From Blastobasis lacticolella (lineage: Eukaryota; Arthropoda; Insecta; Lepidoptera; Blastobasidae): a DNA stretch of 64,000 nt. The position numbers were made by a program, and so were the translations under genes. Below, one piece after another: positions 1 through 10,357 of this stretch (position 1 is the stretch's first letter; each line of letters begins with the position of its first letter). Under the pieces are notes generated by a model that did not search any database, was not told where the DNA came from, and saw only the letters and a program-made list of their open reading frames with translations. The stretch covers positions 5,270,001-5,334,000 of the forward strand of contig LR990067.1 of the NCBI GenBank assembly GCA_905147135.1. Direction: 5' to 3'.

Positions 1-1005
1 TTCTGGATGAAAAGGTGCTCCTGGGATTACCCGGACGTTTATAAAGACGGTCATCGGACGTCGGGCCTGTCGTGGTGCCAGCTGTACCGTGCCTTACATA
101 ATTGGGGAGCCATAAATGAAATCCAACATTCTTCTTACATGCACCATATGCCACATGAGCAGATTGGTGTAGTTTATCTTCTTCAGGATAATATAATTTG
201 CTATCCGATACGGCGATCATTGGCAGACCGTCGTGATTGCGAAAGATATGAAACATCTTTTTACGCAGTCGTGTACTTCGATGCGAAGAAACGTGAATTT
301 GTAAATACGAGAGAGTTTGGTGTTAATTTTCGTAATTATAGAGAAAGTGACGATATTATCGTAATCGAAATAATCGAAGAAAATCAGCACACGCTGCGAG
401 TATTACCTAAAAGTTTTGATACGGAAAGAACCGAGCAAGTTATATTCGATTTTATGGAGGAGTGTTCGTGGTTCGTGGTAAATAATGACGTGTATTATCA
501 AACTAAGGAAGATACAGTGATAAAGCTCCACAGACTGAGAGTTATACAGGAAAATGGAAGAGTGCGCTTTGAAAATAATGCATTGGCCGAAAGTGACAAA
601 TACGAGATATTAGCCATAGTGCCATTCGGTAATACTGTACACTTGCTCAAAAGATCGTATATGCTAGGCAACTGGATACACGTAGTTGCAGTAAAAGATA
701 GTTCATTAATAACATTATTTACTTACAATTTTTATGATAAGACGGCAAAAGATATTTTTCAAGAATTTTCAAGATTCGGTTTCTATATAAGCAATCCTGA
801 CTTTAACAGGCAAATTTTAAAAATAGTGTATTTCAGACCATCATCTCGTAAATTTAAGAAAATCATTCCCTACGGACCCTATATGATGACATTCACCTGT
901 GATGAATATTTCCCATGGGCGCTAAAACTTAATATTATCCCTAACAGCGTATCTACGGGTCGTCAATGTTTGAAATTTGACACGTTTAGACCTTGGTTCC
1001 TAGTC

Positions 1006-4000
1006 ATCATCATCATCATATCAGCCAGAAGACGCCCACTGCTGGGCATAGGCCTCCCCCAGAGATCTCCACAAAGACCGGTCCTGTGCTTTCCGCATCC
1101 AGCTGGTACCTGCGATCCTTACCAGGTCGTCGGTCCACCTTGTAGGAGGCCTACCCACGCTGCGTCTACCGGTACGTGGTCGCCACTCGAGAACTTTACT
1201 GCCCCATCGGCCATCTGTTCTTCGAGCTATGTGCCCTGCCCACTGCCACTTCAGTCTGGCAATCCTTAGAGCTATGTCGGTGACCTTGGTTCGCTTGCGG
1301 ATCTCCTCATTTCTGACTCGATCGCGCAAAGAAACTCCGAGCATAGCTCTTTCCATTGCTCTTTGGGCAACAGTGAGCTTTCTTATAAGGCCCATAGTGA
1401 GTGGCCACGTTTCAGATCCGTAAGTCATCACTGGCAACACACATTGGTCAAAGACCTTCGTCTTGAGACACTGCGGTAATTGGGACGAAAATATGTGGCG
1501 TAGCTTCCCGAACGCTGCCCAACCGAGTTGGATTCGTCGATTGACCTCTTTCTCGAAATTGGACCTACCTAGCCGGACTATTTGCCCTAGGTATGTATAG
1601 TCGTCAACAACTTCAAGTGGAGTGCCTCCAACTGTCACTGGAGTAGGCACAACATGGACATTCGACATAATTTTCGTCTTGTCCATGTTCATTTTAAGAC
1701 CTACTTGTTGAGAGGCACTACAGAGGTCATCGAGCATTTTGCCCAAGTCTTCCAGGGTTTCAGCCATGACTACGATATCGTCAGCAAATCTGAGGTGCGT
1801 GAGGTACTCGCCGTTAATATTGATGCCAAGTCCGTCCCAGTCCAGAAGCCTAAAGATATCCTCCAGTGCAGCGGTGAACAACTTCGGTGATATGACATCA
1901 CCTTGTCTAACACCTCGCTGCAGCTGAATAGGTTCTGTGGTCTTGTCCTGGAGACGAACTGACATAGTGGCGTTTTCGTACAAACACTTCAGTGCTTCGA
2001 TATATCGATAGTCAATTTGGCACCGCTGTAGAGACTGGAGCACCGCCCAAGTTTCGATCGAATCGAAGGCTTTCTCATAGTCCACAAACGCCAAGCATAA
2101 TGGCCGGTTATACTCTTCGGTCTTCTGTACAACCTGCCGCAGCGTATGTATGTGGTCTATGGTACTAAAACCTTTTCGGAATCCGGCTTGTTCGGGAGGC
2201 TGGAAGTCATCAAACCTGCGTGCGAGACGATTCGTAATTACTCTCGAAAACAGCTTATAGACATGGGTCAGCAGCGATATTGGTCTGAAGTTCTTCAAGA
2301 GAGCCTTATCACCTTTCTTGAAGAACAATATGACTATACTTCTGTGCCATGCTTCCGGCGTTTTGCCCTCGAGGATGACGGAATTGAACAGCTTCTGAAG
2401 GGTCTTAAGCACAGGTTTGCCACCAGCTTTCAGAAGCTCAGCCGTAATTCCATCATCACCCGGCGCCTTGTTGTTCTTAAGCTGTTTGAGAGCCATACTA
2501 ATCTCGTACAGGCTGATGTCCGGGATATCTTCGGTGTAGTGTCGGGTCAACTTGGCTCTGGGGTCTTTTGCCATACTGGTAACAGGTGCCCGTGTTGTCG
2601 TGTATAACTGTCCATAGAACCTCTCGACTTCCCTCAAAACCTCGGACTTGGTCGAAACAACTCTGCCGTCATCCGTTTTCAGTCTCGTCAACTGGCTCTG
2701 TCCAATCGACAGATCTCTCGCAAAGACTTTAGAGCCTTTGTTCCGCTCGATCGCCGCCTCAATATTGGTAGTATTGAAGCGGCGTATGTCGCGAGTCAGA
2801 GACTTGGAGATCTGTCGATTAAGTCGCCTAAATTGAGAGACATCATCAGGGGATTGCAGAGTCATTCCGCGTCTTTCTTCGATGAGTTTGAGGGTATCGT
2901 CAGAGATTTTGTTTGTTCTGTTTGTACGGCAGGCCTTATAAAACTTTGACCCAACCGTATAGACAGTTTCCACGAACCTGTTATTATAGTCGTCCACGTC
3001 GACGCACTCTCCTAGGCACTCGAAGCGATTTTGTAATTCGAGTTGAAAGCTCTCGGGGTTTTGGATTTGGATGGGTATAGGCCGGAGCGTGGACCTCATC
3101 AATCTCGATCTTTCCAGCTGGGGATTAATATTCAATGTGCCTCTTACTAAGCGGTGATCACTGCCAATTTTAACGCTATTGATCACCGAGACATCATTGA
3201 ATATATGCCGTTCCGTAGATAGGATGAAGTCAATCTCATTTTTTGTGACACCATCGGGACTAACCCACGTCCATCTGCGATGATCCGGCTTCCTGAAAAA
3301 TGAGTTCATCATAAAGAGTCCCTCCTTCTCCATAAAGCCGGCCAGCATCTGGCCACGGGCGTTCCGACTTCCAATTCCAAATTGCCCCACTCTCAACTCG
3401 TCTCCGCCTCGTTTGCCCAGTTTCGCGTTGAAATCCCCCATGACAACGGTATAGTGTGTCTTGGAGGTATGCATGGCTGTAGAAATATCCTCATACATAG
3501 CCTCCACTTCATCGTCGGAGTGAGTCGAAGTCGGTGCGTAGACCTGTATGACCTTCAACGAATACCGCTTGGTAATTCTGAGTATAAGGTACGCTACCCT
3601 AGACGACACACTCTCGATTTTGACTATGTTGTTCACGAGGGATTTGTGGACGAGGAACCCGACACCACCTAGGGACAGTTGGTCGCCCTCCCGGAAGTAA
3701 AGCAGATTTCCGGACTTCAGGATTATCGAGTCCTCCCCCTTTCTTCGGACTTCAGATAACCCTATAATATCCCAATTTAATCTGCTTACCACTTCCTCCA
3801 GTTCCACGAGCTTTTCGTCGGTCCGCAGTGTCTGGACATTGTATGTAGCCAGGGCCAGTGGTCGTGCTTTGTGGTAGCCTGGTCGCATCCGGTGATTCTT
3901 CGCACCCCCTGCCCCGCCGTTACCGTGACCGCTACCATAGTCCGGAATAGCGGGGCCGCCGGGTACTGGGGGCCGTGGCCGGTGTGTGCTTGTCATCAGG

Positions 4001-4166
4001 GGGGGGTTGCCATAATCGCCACGCTTGGCAGACGGGTTGGCGATCGCAGTGAAGTATATGTAAATGTACCCGAAAGATGCTGCTGCCCATCTTCCGGGTT
4101 ATTCCCTTAGTCGCCTCTTACGACACCCACGGGAAGAGATGGGGTGGTGCTATTCTTTTAAGTGGC
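1006..4166 (-). mobile_element. Full-length RTE-clade non-LTR retrotransposon
   Basis: The element lies antisense in copy A and is flanked by a perfect 11-bp target duplication, GGTTCCTAGTC, at 995-1005 and 4167-4177. The empty site is seen in copies B, E and F. Its own 5' end (right side) has about 170 bp of leader. Its 3' end (left side) is only a few ATG/TGA triplets directly after the stop codon, and this near-absent 3' UTR with a microsatellite tail is typical of the RTE clade. It carries one long intact ORF. The clean duplication, the intact ORF and an otherwise intact host gene all point to a young insertion. Confidence 0.95.
1021..3996 (-). CDS. RTE-type endonuclease / reverse transcriptase polyprotein
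   Basis: A single 991-residue ORF. An AP-type endonuclease occupies about residues 45-295: T-Y-N-V-Q near 51-55, the S-E-V-R-R glutamate at 82, Y-A-P-T near 153, G-D-F-N at 187-190, and S-D-H-R at 279-282. The reverse transcriptase spans about residues 500-810, with F-R-P-I-S-L near 570, F-V-D-Y-E-K-A-F-D-S at 637-646, G-V-R-Q-G-D at 695-700 and the catalytic F-A-D-D at 737-740. A basic C-terminal region follows. All expected catalytic residues are present and there is no stop or frameshift, so it could encode a working enzyme that nicks target DNA and copies its RNA there. In the RTE clade one protein normally does both jobs, which fits the length. Confidence 0.95.
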   Translation of the reverse strand: MTSTHRPRPPVPGGPAIPDYGSGHGNGGAGGAKNHRMRPGYHKARPLALATYNVQTLRTDEKLVELEEVVSRLNWDIIGLSEVRRKGEDSIILKSGNLLYFREGDQLSLGGVGFLVHKSLVNNIVKIESVSSRVAYLILRITKRYSLKVIQVYAPTSTHSDDEVEAMYEDISTAMHTSKTHYTVVMGDFNAKLGKRGGDELRVGQFGIGSRNARGQMLAGFMEKEGLFMMNSFFRKPDHRRWTWVSPDGVTKNEIDFILSTERHIFNDVSVINSVKIGSDHRLVRGTLNINPQLERSRLMRSTLRPIPIQIQNPESFQLELQNRFECLGECVDVDDYNNRFVETVYTVGSKFYKACRTNRTNKISDDTLKLIEERRGMTLQSPDDVSQFRRLNRQISKSLTRDIRRFNTTNIEAAIERNKGSKVFARDLSIGQSQLTRLKTDDGRVVSTKSEVLREVERFYGQLYTTTRAPVTSMAKDPRAKLTRHYTEDIPDISLYEISMALKQLKNNKAPGDDGITAELLKAGGKPVLKTLQKLFNSVILEGKTPEAWHRSIVILFFKKGDKALLKNFRPISLLTHVYKLFSRVITNRLARRFDDFQPPEQAGFRKGFSTIDHIHTLRQVVQKTEEYNRPLCLAFVDYEKAFDSIETWAVLQSLQRCQIDYRYIEALKCLYENATMSVRLQDKTTEPIQLQRGVRQGDVISPKLFTAALEDIFRLLDWDGLGININGEYLTHLRFADDIVVMAETLEDLGKMLDDLCSASQQVGLKMNMDKTKIMSNVHVVPTPVTVGGTPLEVVDDYTYLGQIVRLGRSNFEKEVNRRIQLGWAAFGKLRHIFSSQLPQCLKTKVFDQCVLPVMTYGSETWPLTMGLIRKLTVAQRAMERAMLGVSLRDRVRNEEIRKRTKVTDIALRIARLKWQWAGHIARRTDGRWGSKVLEWRPRTGRRSVGRPPTRWTDDLVRIAGTSWMRKAQDRSLWRSLGEAYAQQWASSG

Positions 4167-5220
4167 GGTTCCTAGTCGAACTTATTCAAATCACGGAGTG
4201 CGCTGGCGGGCATATAATAGTGCTCGAATACTTAGATTCCATCGAATGTAACAAAAAACTGAGTGTGATATTTATCGACGGTGATTGAAGTTGATTGTGA
4301 GTACGCGTGAGCTTTTTCTTTCAATCATCGTCGCACGTCGTTGGGAGCTCTATATTTGATACGTTACAAACAATTTGGATGAACCATGTGCCTTTATGTT
4401 ATATTGTATTAGTTATTACGGTATATGTTTATTTTATTTGGTATAATTTAAATAGTAAGTATAGATTTTTATGTATTTGTTTAGTTGTAGTATAATTATA
4501 GTAATTGTGCACGTCTTATCTACGTTTAACTATTACCTATTAGGCATACTGGAAGAGATTTTTTTAGATATAAGTAGTGCATGTTGTCTCGTAACTAATA
4601 TGTCCTTTCTGTTAAGTTTTCTTGTGTACGATAAAATGTTAAATAAATAAATAATAAACTTGTGTTTATTAATTTTAACAGAAGTACTTAGGGTCTCGAA
4701 AAAGCCTATCGTATTAATATTTTGTTGCAACAATGTTATGTAATAAAATTGGTTTAAATAAACATAGTGTACTTGCTTATTAAATTTATGATAATGGTAT
4801 AGGTACTTACATGTATCGTATACTTATTACAAAACGAGAATGTGGTGTCTAATCCTAAAATATAAAATCGCCTTGAATTCTTATGTTATCAAGATGTGTT
4901 AGTATCGGTAGTATGTTTGTACAAATTGTGTATTACAAGAAGAATTGCATCAAGTTCTGTTTTATTCATATGACCTTAAGGTTTATTTGTGTAAAACAAA
5001 CATGTCATTGTTAATTACCTTGTTGTATTAATTAGTTAATTTGGGGTAAAGTGATAAGAAGATGACTTACTGTATATTTAGTATGTAATTTGTTAATAAC
5101 TCTGTTTTAGTTGTACCTATTACATGTTAGAAAATAATTATTAAACATTAAAAATTTAAAAATATTGCATGTCATGAAAAGTATATTTAAAAATAAAGAA
5201 AAACAATGTTAAATTCACAT

Positions 5221-5266
5221 GCATGGACCGAAAATAACAAACACGAGATAATAGCCATAGTGCCTT
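5221..5266 (+). repeat. Relic of F-box coding sequence in the spacer
   Basis: The string from ggaccg through aacaaacacgagata to agccatagtgcc matches the coding sequence around residue 265 of the F-box protein (A-E-S-N-K-H-E-I-L-A-I-V-P) with a few substitutions. It is in the sense orientation about 0.9 kb past the stop codon. The same relic recurs near 11290, 16925, 27240, 31722, 52717 and 58483, so it predates the amplification of the array. Confidence 0.7.
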
Positions 5267-6573
5267 AATCAAATAATAAATAAATTATTAGATTTAATTA
5301 CTATAAAAGGTCAATCATAACATAAATTATTAAATTACTTACAATGAAATTAATTACAATTTCAAATGTCAACTTATAGAAACATTTACGTACTATAATT
5401 GTAATATGCTGGTATAAGTTAATATTATTACATCTGGGTAAAATAATACTTTCGAAATATTATTTTTACATACTATAGAAAAACAATTATAAAATAAATG
5501 CCAACGATTAAATATATGTCATTGGCCATTCAGTGTGGCAACGCGGCTACCGTTATGGGTACCTTAGCACGTGGTGCTTTTTCAGTGATTTGGTGGTATA
5601 TATTATTTATGTGTTGTAAATATTTAAAATTAAAGTTTTATTTACTTTTAATTGTTTGTTACCCTATTTACCCTTGACTATGAGGTAATCGTTTAAATTG
5701 ATTGTTTATTATGTTTTCTGAGTATTTGGTGACATTCAGCTGCTGTCCGGATTGTTGAAAAGCGGAGCGACGCGTGACTTAATATAAGTGATACAAAAAT
5801 GGACCTTATACTATGAGCGATACATTCCACTTTGATTTGCTCTCACGCTTTTTGTTTTTGAATTCAGTCACTGAATTTAGAAATGTGTAATAGGCGCATT
5901 AAGCCTAGATATGAAGGCACTAGGATCGTATCTGGGATATGAGTTGTTTTGCACAGATACAGTCTATTTGAGTAGATACGTAGAATAGTTACAACCTACA
6001 TCTACCACGTGAAAATCACATTTCAGATCAATAATCATTGAAATCACAATGCTATCTAGAAATTAAATTTTGTAGTAACTGACGTAAGAAATTGGCTTGC
6101 AGTTGACGTGGTGGTACATTGTACAGAGGCATATTTAATTACCATGTAAGCAACATAGCCCAGGACGGAAGAACGTACTACGGTGCTACTGTCTGTTCGT
6201 CTAGCCTCAAAAAACAAAATGGTCATCCATCCAGTTCCCGGACATTGCCAGCATTGCTTAACCTTGATTATCAGTCTCGCAAGCAATCTGCCACTTGACT
6301 AGTGTTGCCGTCCATCATATGAACCCTTAATACCTTTTTATTTTTTTGGATTTGTATTACAAATAAGCGGGATGGTAAGTAAATACTGAAAACTAGTTAG
6401 TAGACCGAATAAGAAATATAAAGAAAGCTGTATGTATGAACTTACCTACTTTAAATATAAAATTGTAAATAAATTGCTACACGTGGGATTAAAGTAATGT
6501 TTCCACGTGGTAAAATCTAAAGCAGATACTGGCTAGCACTTCGTGAGGATAACAGAGAAAATATATAGTAAAG

Positions 6574-6673
6574 ATGACCAATGAGTGCAAAGCAGGAAGA
6601 AACAATGGAAAAAGGGTATTGTCTGTGCGGTATGCAAGCCGGTACCCGGGGTCTGGCCTGTTTTGCGCAGGTA
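6574..6673 (-). repeat. X module: inverted copy of the type-1 upstream promoter block (unit B)
   Basis: Read on the minus strand this block gives a caggtac... start, GCATACCGCACAGACAATAC, a TTTTTCCATTGTTTCTT tract and GCA(c/t)TCATTGGTCATC, the same order as the X' block directly upstream of the TATA box (8104-8210 in this unit). The pair lies about 1.4 kb apart in opposite orientation. CACGTG boxes flank it. Confidence 0.75.
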
Positions 6674-8103
6674 GGCCTACATACTACCACGTGACGAAGA
6701 CTAAAATCTACCACGTGTAAACAATATTTAAATACCACGCGTGAAATTTAAATTTTGTTTCAAAGCCATTCAGGTAGGTACGTTAAATTTTAGTGAATTC
6801 TACTTATGCAATTACTTACTAACCGCACGATTGGTACCGTTTCTACAGAAATAGAGATTAAAGGTTTCTGTGCTGGATGACTCTTCAACTGCCCCGTGAA
6901 CACTACCATGCCTAGAACCACGTCTTTAATATAACGATATAACCTACCCATGTACCTAACCTACATACAAAAGCACCATCGTTTTTAAAACATTCGTGGA
7001 AATAAATAATAACCTATTTATTCATTTAGTATTTATTTTAGAGTATCTAATAACAAAAACTACGTATCTACCAAAGTGAAAAGTAGGTAACCTACACGTC
7101 ACTTTGTTGATACATTTTCACGCCTAAACCTTGGAACACATTTGGTTAAAACTTTGCGTTTCACCTATATTTGTCGATATCGTAAAAAGGAGTTTAAGAT
7201 TTCAGTACGTTGTCCAATAGCATCCTCCAAATTAATGGCCACGTGGCCAATGCGTATGACCTGTGTACCTACTGACTCACTCAACTGCAATTGCGACAAT
7301 GTCTTTATCGGGAAATAATTCTTTAAAGTGTCAAAAATATAAATGAGTCAAAATGAATAAATAGTTTTATACATAACCCGTCCCGCATCCTATAAATTAA
7401 CAGCCAAATGGCCAGTGCGTGTTGCAGTATATAGATACCACCTACTCACAACGTACACGAAACTCCCTGACCTTCTAGAACACCTTGACAAAGCCGTGAA
7501 ATAAACCTTCAAAGCAGTCCTTGAATTAATACTTGATAATTCATTTTGTCACTACTAACCAGGCGTCATTGCATAATCGATTTGGAGATCTGCGCACTAG
7601 GAAAAGAAATCTAGTGTAACACTGCTGCAGTTTCAAGTCCTCGACTCATGAGTCTTAATCTTGTAATTAATTAAACTTGATGTAAACTTACGATGATAAA
7701 CGAAAGCGAGGGCGCAGTGCCTTCGCTATCCATACATGACAGATATCTCACTATCACGTACCTACTCTCAACCTCCCCTGAGGAATGGTACTCTCATACC
7801 TTGATAATTTGGTAATAGATAAATAGGTAAGAGCGTAACATAAAGAAACAATGAGCTAATGACAATTTGTGATTATAATTAATCGGATTGATGGCGAGAG
7901 ATCATTCGTAAATCGTCCGCGTGAGTGTGTCCTCAGTGCATTTCTCTTAATCGTGCGTGATAAACGAAAGTGCCTTCGCTATTCATACATGATAGATCTG
8001 ACTACCACGTACCTACTCATCAATTTGTATGCACGTATTTTGTTTCATACATGTGGGATTAAAATATGGTTTCCACGTGGAAGTTTTACCGTGCCTAGGG
8101 ACG

Positions 8104-8210
8104 AGGTACCTGCGCGAAACAAGTCAGACTCGTACCGGGTAGCATACCGCACAGACAATAAAGACACCCTTTTTCCATTGTTTCTTTCTCTTTTGCATTC
8201 ATTGGTCATC
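8104..8210 (+). promoter_or_regulatory. X' upstream promoter block with inverted CCAAT box (unit B)
   Basis: Conserved block just upstream of the core promoter in type-1 units. It contains the tract gcataccgcacagacaata, a pyrimidine-rich stretch and ATTGGTCATC, an inverted CCAAT box about 70-80 bp before the expected start site. It is preceded by the CACGTG box in tttccacgtgg (about 8070-8080). Confidence 0.55.
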
Positions 8211-8242
8211 CCCGCTATACCGTACCCCGCGCCCTGCACCCC

Positions 8243-8280
8243 AGATACATGTTAAACTTTTCGTCACAGAATTCGGTCAG
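8243..8280 (+). promoter_or_regulatory. Decayed type-1 core promoter of copy B
   Basis: At the place where C, D and H have TATATATAAAA, this copy reads gatacatgttaaac. The initiator TCAGTC has become TCGGTC, which loses the +1 adenine. Both core elements are damaged, consistent with the dead coding region downstream. Confidence 0.5.
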
Positions 8281-9086
8281 TGGATCAGCGTACGCCGCGC
8301 CAGAGCTAGACGTCGTGCGCCGCGCCGCCGTGAGGTCGAGCACCAACAATGTGTCGCGCACAACATGATGTTGTGTCGCGGCACATGCGCCTCGCCGACG
8401 ATTAACCTCGCCGACGGTGCCGCCGCCGCCATCCAGCCACAGCCCGAATCCAGCCCGGCGGCTGGATTCGGGCTGTGCGGTCGCGTGCATACTACCCGAT
8501 CACAAAACCCATCGATATCGGACCAGCGGACGCAGTCTTCGGCGCGGGACCGTCCGCACCCCGACCGTCACTCCGGGCTCTCCAACGAGATCCCGTTGAA
8601 GTGATGGTCCTCCACCGGAGACGACGCCGCGCTGAAAAGCGCCCTACACCCGCCGCGCCGCGCACCGCGAACCGCGTAGCCGCCGCGCGGCACTAACTAG
8701 ATGACAGCATTCCCGAACGCGACATCGGGTGCAGTAGGACTCCCATTGGGTTGAGACCCTGCACCCCACCCCCACCGGACTCTACGGCCGCTGAGCACTG
8801 CTCGCGGCGCCCCACCTGACAATACTACGGCTCGCCGGATCTAACTGCGCCGGGTCCCGAGCGCTGCCTGCAATTGAACAGCAGCAACGCGAGAGCTGAA
8901 CAGGCGGGGGGGTGACGAAGACGACAACCCCAACGACCGGCCCATTTCAACGTTCAACGGGCCGCGTCCCAACACCACCGCTCGTGGGTTCCGCCCAAAC
9001 GCGGTCTCCTGCGCTTCGACGAAGAAATGACTCACTGATTCGGTCGATCCTGAAATAATCATTACAGGAACGAGAAATCAATCACG
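8281..9086 (+). other. CpG-rich type-1 leader of copy B
   Basis: GC- and CpG-rich tract standing out from the AT-rich spacer, shared with C, D, F and H. It ends at attacag|gaacgag about 15 nt before the gene's ATG. In B it carries indels relative to the others, including a shortened tail around 8890-8950. No frame is kept open between copies, so I read it as 5' UTR or 5'-UTR intron, not coding. Confidence 0.55.
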
Positions 9087-10357
9087 ATGATCGATCTGCC
9101 GGAATCATCAACTTCAATCAATCATCTGCCCGAAGAAATGTTTCGCAACATATTGGAATACTTGTCTTTTAATGACATAGTGAACTGCGGTAAAGTGTGT
9201 CTCCACTGGAAGAACCTGGTAGAAGAGTAAGGCGAGTATTTCTGGATGAAAAGGTGCTCCTGGGATTACCCGGACGTTTGTAAAGACGGTCATCGGACGT
9301 CGGGCCTGTCGTGGTGCCAGCTGTACCGTTCCTTACATCATTGGGGAGCCTTAAATGATCCAACATTCTTCTTACATGCACCATATGCCACATGAGCAGA
9401 TTGGTGTAGTTTATCTTCTTCAGAATAATATAATTTGCTATCTGATACGGCGACCATTGGACCGTCGTGATTGCGAAAGATATGAAACATGTTTTTACGC
9501 AGCGCGCAGTCGTGTACTTCGATGCGAACAAACGTGAAATTGTAAATACGAGAGAGTTTGGTGTTAATTTTCGTAATCATAGAGAAAGTGACGATGTTAT
9601 CGTAATCGAAATAATCGAAGAAAATCAGCACACACTGCGAGTATTACCTAAAAGTTTTGATACGAAAAGAACCGAGCAAGTTATATTCGATTTTATGGAG
9701 GAGTGTTCGTGGTTCGTGGTAAATAATGACGTGTATTATCAAACTAAGGAAGACACAGTGATAAAGCTCCACAGACTGAGAGTTATACAGGAAAATGGAA
9801 GAGTGCGCTTTGAAAATAATGCATTGGCCGAAAGTAACAAACACGAGATATTAGCCTTAGTGCCATTCGGTAATACTGTACACCTGCTCAAAAGATCGTC
9901 TATGCTAGACAACTGGATACACGTAGTTGCAGTAAAAGATAGTTCATTAATAACATTACTTACTTACAATTTTTATGATTAGACAGCAAAAGATATTTTT
10001 CAAGAATTTTCAAGATTCGGTTTCTATATAAGCAATCCTGACTTTAACAGGCGAATTTAAAAAATAGTGTATTTCAGACCATCATCTCGTAAATTTAAGA
10101 AAATCATTCCCTACGGACCCTATATGATGACATTCACCTGTGATGAATATTTCCCATGGGCGCTAAAACTTAATATTATCCCTAACAGCGTATCTACGGG
10201 TCGTCAATGTTTGAAATTTGATACGTTTAGACCTTGGTTCCTAGTCGAACTTATTCAAATCACAGAGTGCTCTGGCGGGCATATAATCGTGCTCGAATAC
10301 TTAGATTCCATCGAATGTATTAAAAAACTGAGTGTGATATTTATCGACGGTGATTGA
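9087..10357 (+). pseudogene. F-box gene copy B, multiple stops and indels
   Basis: The usual start ATG-ATC-GAT-CTG-CCG is present, and the F-box helix region reads through 47 codons. It then stops at TAA 9228-9230, where sister copies have TTA in gag-tta-ggc. Further damage: a 2-nt loss near 9357, an in-frame 3-nt loss near 9460, a small insertion near 9503, TAG at 9980-9982 and a TAA created in the R-I-L-K-I segment near 10053. The last frame ends at TGA 10355-10357. Because the first stop removes everything after the F-box, the intact product, if any, would be a 47-residue peptide. It lacks the 7-bp deletion of the other type-1 copies. Confidence 0.93.

Larger units (their letters stand above)
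1..4288 (+). pseudogene. F-box gene copy A, 3' part, split by an RTE retroposon
   Basis: The copy enters the window already inside its coding sequence: the first bases encode the F-W-M-K-R-C-S-W-D-Y-P segment just after the F-box helix. The frame is open from position 1 to 1005, is broken by the retroposon at 1006-4166, and resumes at 4178 (after the second copy of the duplicated target) to end at the TGA 4286-4288. Removing the element and one target copy would restore the frame seen in copy E, so the insertion is the only visible lesion. Residues match copies E and I almost throughout (R-R-S-L-A-D-R-R form, R-E-F-V-N-T form). The N-terminal F-box lies upstream of the window and was not seen. 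I infer a gene disabled recently by one insertion. Confidence 0.9.
4289..8103. repeat. AT-rich inter-copy spacer, A to B
   Basis: Non-coding spacer that recurs with small indels in every unit of the array. The first 900 bp hold the 3' flank of the gene, with an AATAAATAAATAAT poly(A)-signal-like tract near 4640-4655. A stretch of about 45 bp at 5221-5266 resembles the F-box coding sequence (see finding). Further on are recurring blocks such as gaagcggagcgacgcgtgac (near 5760), several CACGTG boxes, and the forward-oriented X module at 6574-6673. I see no gene; the small ORFs here are not conserved between units. Confidence 0.75.
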
